Positions 14,910-17,093 of a stretch of DNA of 17,093 nt are shown here, piece by piece. The position numbers and the translations under genes are program-made. The notes beneath the pieces were generated by a model that did not search any database, had not been told where the DNA came from, and saw only the letters and a list, made by a program, of their open reading frames with translations. Numbering within the stretch: the first letter of the stretch is position 1; every line of letters begins with the position of its first letter. Origin of the DNA: Treponema sp. (lineage in GTDB: Bacteria; Spirochaetota; Spirochaetia; Treponematales; Breznakiellaceae); assembly GCA_031284105.1 (NCBI GenBank), contig JAITAN010000116.1, positions 1-17,093 of the forward strand, read 5' to 3'.

Positions 14910-16214
14910 CTAGCGGCGGTTCAGGTTATAGAAGGCTTTCTTGCCCGCGTATTCCGCGACGCCTTCAAGCTCTTCCTCAATCCTGAGAAGCTGGTTGTAC
15001 TTACAAATACGGTCGGTGCGGCTCATTGAACCGGTTTTGATCTGACCGGTCTCAAACGCAACCACGAGGTCCGCGATGAAGCTGTCTTCGGTTTCACCGG
15101 AACGGTGGGAAACAACCGCTGTGTAGCCCGCGCGTTTTGCCATTTCCACCGCTTCGTAAGTTTCGGTTATACTGCCGATCTGATTCACCTTGATGAGGAT
15201 GCTGTTGCAGGAACCTTCTTTGATACCGCGCTCAAGGCGTTTGGTGTTGGTAACAAAGAAATCATCGCCTACGATCTGGATCTTGGAACCGAGCTTTTCC
15301 GTCATCTTCACATAACCAGCCCAATCGTCCTGATCAAGCGGGTCTTCGATGGAGATGATCGGGTACTTACCGATCCACCTTTCATAGAGTGCGATTATGT
15401 CATCCGCGGTAAAGAGTTTATCCGGGTTGGATTTCCAGAATTTGTACCCTTTCTTGCCGCCTTCGTCAAAAAGCTCGGAACTGGCGCAATCCATCGCAAT
15501 GCCGAATTGCTCTTTGTCCGCTTTGTAACCGGCTTTCTCAATCGCTTTAACGATGAACTGGAGCGCTTCCTCGTTGTCGATATTCGGCGCAAAACCGCCT
15601 TCATCGCCGACGCCGGTGTTATGACCCGCTTCGTTCAGCAGCTTTTTCAAAGTGTGGAACACTTCGGCTGTCCAGCGCACCGCTTCCGCCATAGATTCCG
15701 CGCCCACGGGCATGACCAGGAATTCTTGAAAGTCGATTTTATTGTCCGAGTGTTTGCCGCCGTTGATGATATTCGCCATGGGAACAGGCAGGACCGCGGT
15801 GTGAATACCGCCCAAGTATTTGTAAAGCGGGACGCCGAGAGATTCGGCCGCGGCACGGGCGGTCGCCATTGATACGCCGAGAATGGCGTTTGCGCCGAGT
15901 TTACCCTTATTTTCGGTGCCGTCAAGCTCGATCATCATGCGATCCACATCAACCTGATCAAAGGCGTCAAAACCGATGATCTCAGGCGCAATAATGTTGT
16001 TCACATTCTCTACGGCTTTTTGAACGCCCTTTCCCTGATAACGGCTCTTGTCGCCGTCTCGCAGCTCGACAGCCTCATGTTCGCCGGTGGAAGCGCCTGA
16101 CGGAACCGCAGCCCGTCCCAAAGCCCCATCTTCCAGATAAACATCAACTTCAACAGTAGGATTACCGCGTGAATCCAGAATTTCACGCGCTTTGACATGT
16201 TCTATGATACTCAT
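14910..16214 (-). CDS. eno: Enolase
   Basis: Enolase converts 2-phosphoglycerate to phosphoenolpyruvate in glycolysis. The protein is 434 residues when started at MSIIEHVKAREILDSRGNPT, the normal family length. I chose this start because a GAGAGG Shine-Dalgarno stands just upstream and the frame's extra 36 residues do not resemble enolase. Catalytic and Mg-binding segments are all present: SGASTGEHEAVELRDGD, GDEGGFAPN (general acid/base Glu), SIEDPLDQDDW and VGDDFFVTN (Mg ligands), LIKVNQIGSITET (catalytic Lys) and SHRSGETED (active-site His). The SIEDP version with Pro replaces the Gly of E. coli. The leader carries three small hairpins and a possible promoter. Confidence 0.97.
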   Translation of the reverse strand: MSIIEHVKAREILDSRGNPTVEVDVYLEDGALGRAAVPSGASTGEHEAVELRDGDKSRYQGKGVQKAVENVNNIIAPEIIGFDAFDQVDVDRMMIELDGTENKGKLGANAILGVSMATARAAAESLGVPLYKYLGGIHTAVLPVPMANIINGGKHSDNKIDFQEFLVMPVGAESMAEAVRWTAEVFHTLKKLLNEAGHNTGVGDEGGFAPNIDNEEALQFIVKAIEKAGYKADKEQFGIAMDCASSELFDEGGKKGYKFWKSNPDKLFTADDIIALYERWIGKYPIISIEDPLDQDDWAGYVKMTEKLGSKIQIVGDDFFVTNTKRLERGIKEGSCNSILIKVNQIGSITETYEAVEMAKRAGYTAVVSHRSGETEDSFIADLVVAFETGQIKTGSMSRTDRICKYNQLLRIEEELEGVAEYAGKKAFYNLNRR

Positions 16215-16231
16215 AGATACCTCTCTATAAA

Positions 16232-16302
16232 TCTGCGGTTTTTCCGCAGACATAAGATTAAAAACGAACCAACGGTTCGCGAACCAAGTGTTCGTAGATT
16301 TC
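16232..16302 (-). promoter_or_regulatory. Hairpin-rich leader or control region of eno
   Basis: TCTGCGG (16232-16238) and CCGCAGA (16244-16250) form a perfect 7-bp stem with a five-base loop a few bases upstream of the eno Shine-Dalgarno. Farther upstream, two neighbouring stems lie at about 16264-16293: CGAACC/GGTTCG around AAC, and CGAAC/GTTCG around CAAGT. The centre between them, GGTTCGCGAACC, is itself a perfect palindrome. They may be an operator or leader structure; no known riboswitch is recognised. Confidence 0.45.
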
Positions 16303-16326
16303 TCTAAAACTAGATCGTACACTCTA

Positions 16327-16354
16327 TTTTTAACCTTTATGTGGAAAGCGTCAA
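16327..16354 (-). promoter_or_regulatory. Possible eno promoter
   Basis: On the minus strand TTGACG (complement of 16349-16354) is followed after 16 bases by TAAAAA (complement of 16327-16332). The -35 is good and the -10 mediocre. It would give a leader of about 105 bases containing the hairpins described for 16232-16302. Confidence 0.4.
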
Positions 16355-16380
16355 GGGGGGTGGAACGTTTTTTATTTGCA

Positions 16381-16426
16381 GCCGCAAACTCGTTTGCACC
16401 AAACTTGTTTGCGCCTCTGCGGCGGT
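16381..16426. repeat. GC-rich hairpin repeat, inverted copy
   Basis: Read on the minus strand this begins CCGCCGCAGAGGCGCAAAC and continues with AAG and GCAAAC/GTTTGC half-sites, closely matching the plus-strand copy at 787-833. Arms GCCGCA (16381-16386) and TGCGGC (16418-16423) close it. A further stem, GGGTTTGT/ACAAACCC, lies at 16463-16481. No gene is seen from 16427 to 16552. Confidence 0.65.
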
Positions 16427-16552
16427 TAAAATTGGTAACACTAACAAAAAATGGTAGTAACCGGGTTTGTTATACAAACCCCCGCAATGAAATAGTTTCC
16501 TTAAGGGCGAATTTTTACAACACAGAGCCGTTAGAACCGGTTTAATTATAAT

Positions 16553-16598
16553 ATGTTATGCCGGCATAACTAATCCTGCCCACCCGTGCGCGCTAATC
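16553..16598. repeat. Second locus of the 23-bp palindrome repeat (two units)
   Basis: Bases 16553-16575 match unit 13 of the main array (TTATGCCGGCATAA followed by CTAATC), and 16576-16598 form a second unit of exactly 23 bp with a degraded palindrome (CCACCCGTGCGCGC) but the same CTAATC ending. The sequence that follows, CTGATAG, looks like the start of a third, decayed unit. Confidence 0.85.
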
Positions 16599-16812
16599 CT
16601 GATAGTTTGGAGTAGAGGTGCACACCGTCGGCGTAAAGCGTCCCGCTATGATATCGCAGCGAAGGCGCTATCCATGTTATGTATCGGGAAAGACCGCTGC
16701 GATTGCGGAAGATAAAACCGTGCGGTATTGATACTTCCTAATGCGTAGTATGCCCAAAATGCCTGTCAAAAACACTTGCATTGCAAGTGAAGACAAGATA
16801 CTATACATCTAG
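16599..16812. other. Non-coding stretch with several inverted repeats, function unknown
   Basis: No convincing gene is present. ATCGCAGCG (about 16652-16660) is complementary to CGCTGCGAT about 33 bases later, and CACTTGCA/TGCAAGTG (16773-16780 and 16782-16789) is a perfect palindrome around one T, about 23 bases before the IS5-type end. I recognise no known RNA family; decayed mobile-element sequence is another possibility. Confidence 0.4.
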
Positions 16813-16835
16813 GGCGTGTTGACACTAAAGGAAAG
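16813..16835 (+). mobile_element. Left end of an IS5-family element
   Basis: GGCGTGTTGACACTAAAGG begins just after CTAG (16809-16812). Termini starting G(G)GCGTGTTGACA and CTAG-type 4-bp targets are, as I recall, typical of the IS427 branch of the IS5 family, and a matching transposase frame follows. The right end lies outside the window. Confidence 0.65.
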
Positions 16836-16860
16836 AGAAGAAAAAGCAGATAAAATAAGT

Positions 16861-17093
16861 ATGGAACTAACAGAAGATCACTATCAAGAGATAAAGGGAT
16901 TACTGCCGAAGCAGCGGGGACATGTCAAGATAGATACTCGAACGCTGCTCAACGCGCTCATCTACCGGTGTGAGAACGGGTGTAAATGGCGGAGTTTGCC
17001 GCAAAGATTTGGAAATTGGCATGTAATCTAGATTGAAACGGCGGGCGGAACAAGGAGTGTTGGAACGGGTGTATAAGGCAATAGGAGAGGAAA
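16861..17093 (+). pseudogene. IS5-family transposase N-terminal part, frame broken and cut by the window
   Basis: The start MELTEDHYQEIKGLLPKQRG, then NALIYRCENGCKWRSLPQRFGNWH, is the classic N-terminal helix-turn-helix region of IS5/IS427 transposases. The frame hits TAG at 17029-17031 after WHVI. In another frame the protein resumes at once as RLKRRAEQGVLERVYKAIGEE up to the window edge, exactly the expected continuation. A small deletion or a frameshift near 17030 therefore separates the two parts. Some IS427 members use two overlapping frames by programmed frameshifting, but no slippery A- or T-run is seen here, so an inactivating change is more likely. The frame can be extended upstream to a GTG at 16816, which is inside the terminal repeat and unlikely as a start. 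Confidence 0.75.

Noticed and set aside
15105..15872. Plus-strand 255-residue frame
   Set aside because: It lies wholly antisense to enolase, whose catalytic motifs are all intact; this is a codon-composition shadow.

Overview
The window looks like chromosome of a Treponema-like spirochaete with GC content near 50% (judged by eye). The main clue is the gene pair skp/ompH followed directly by mutS, an arrangement I recall from Treponema. It is supported by a relaxed-lipobox lipoprotein, a MinD-like ATPase gene next to lgt, and heavy loading with tandem palindromic repeats and insertion-sequence fragments. The genus is an inference; no rRNA or other species-level marker is present.

Layout. 1-253: 3' end of an IS3-family element. 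254-706: a tandem array of twenty 23-bp units, each carrying a 14-bp palindrome. 707-1023: GC-rich dispersed hairpin repeats. 1024-4284: skp/ompH-like periplasmic chaperone and mutS. 4362-8946: ftsH, a small membrane protein, a MinD/FlhG-like ATPase and lgt, tightly packed with 4-base overlaps between the last three. 9060-12506: an Mla/MCE lipid-transport operon (permease, ATPase, MCE protein, TPR lipoprotein) with a good promoter in front and a hairpin/T-run terminator behind. 12614-13297 (minus): an unknown lipoprotein with a clear promoter and ribosome binding site. 13348-13830: a 21-bp-period array, organised for most of its length as 42-bp dimers, that starts at the -35 box of that lipoprotein promoter. 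13988-14797: mazG. 14910-16214 (minus): enolase, with a hairpin-rich leader. 16215-16812: dispersed repeats, a second small copy of the 23-bp palindrome repeat and unexplained inverted repeats. 16813-17093: left end of an IS5-family element whose transposase frame is broken.

How the genes work together. Much of the window concerns the cell envelope: Skp escorts outer-membrane proteins, FtsH degrades membrane proteins, Lgt puts lipid on prolipoproteins (two such substrates are encoded here), and the Mla/MCE operon moves phospholipid between membranes. MutS, MazG and enolase are housekeeping genes for mismatch repair, nucleotide-pool cleaning and glycolysis.

The least explained parts are non-coding. 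Two tandem palindromic arrays have periods of 23 and 21 bp, each about two helical turns. The 23-bp family recurs about 16 kb away, and a GC-rich hairpin family is scattered between genes. In addition, the promoters of ftsH and the mla operon sit so close to the start codons that leaderless transcripts are predicted.
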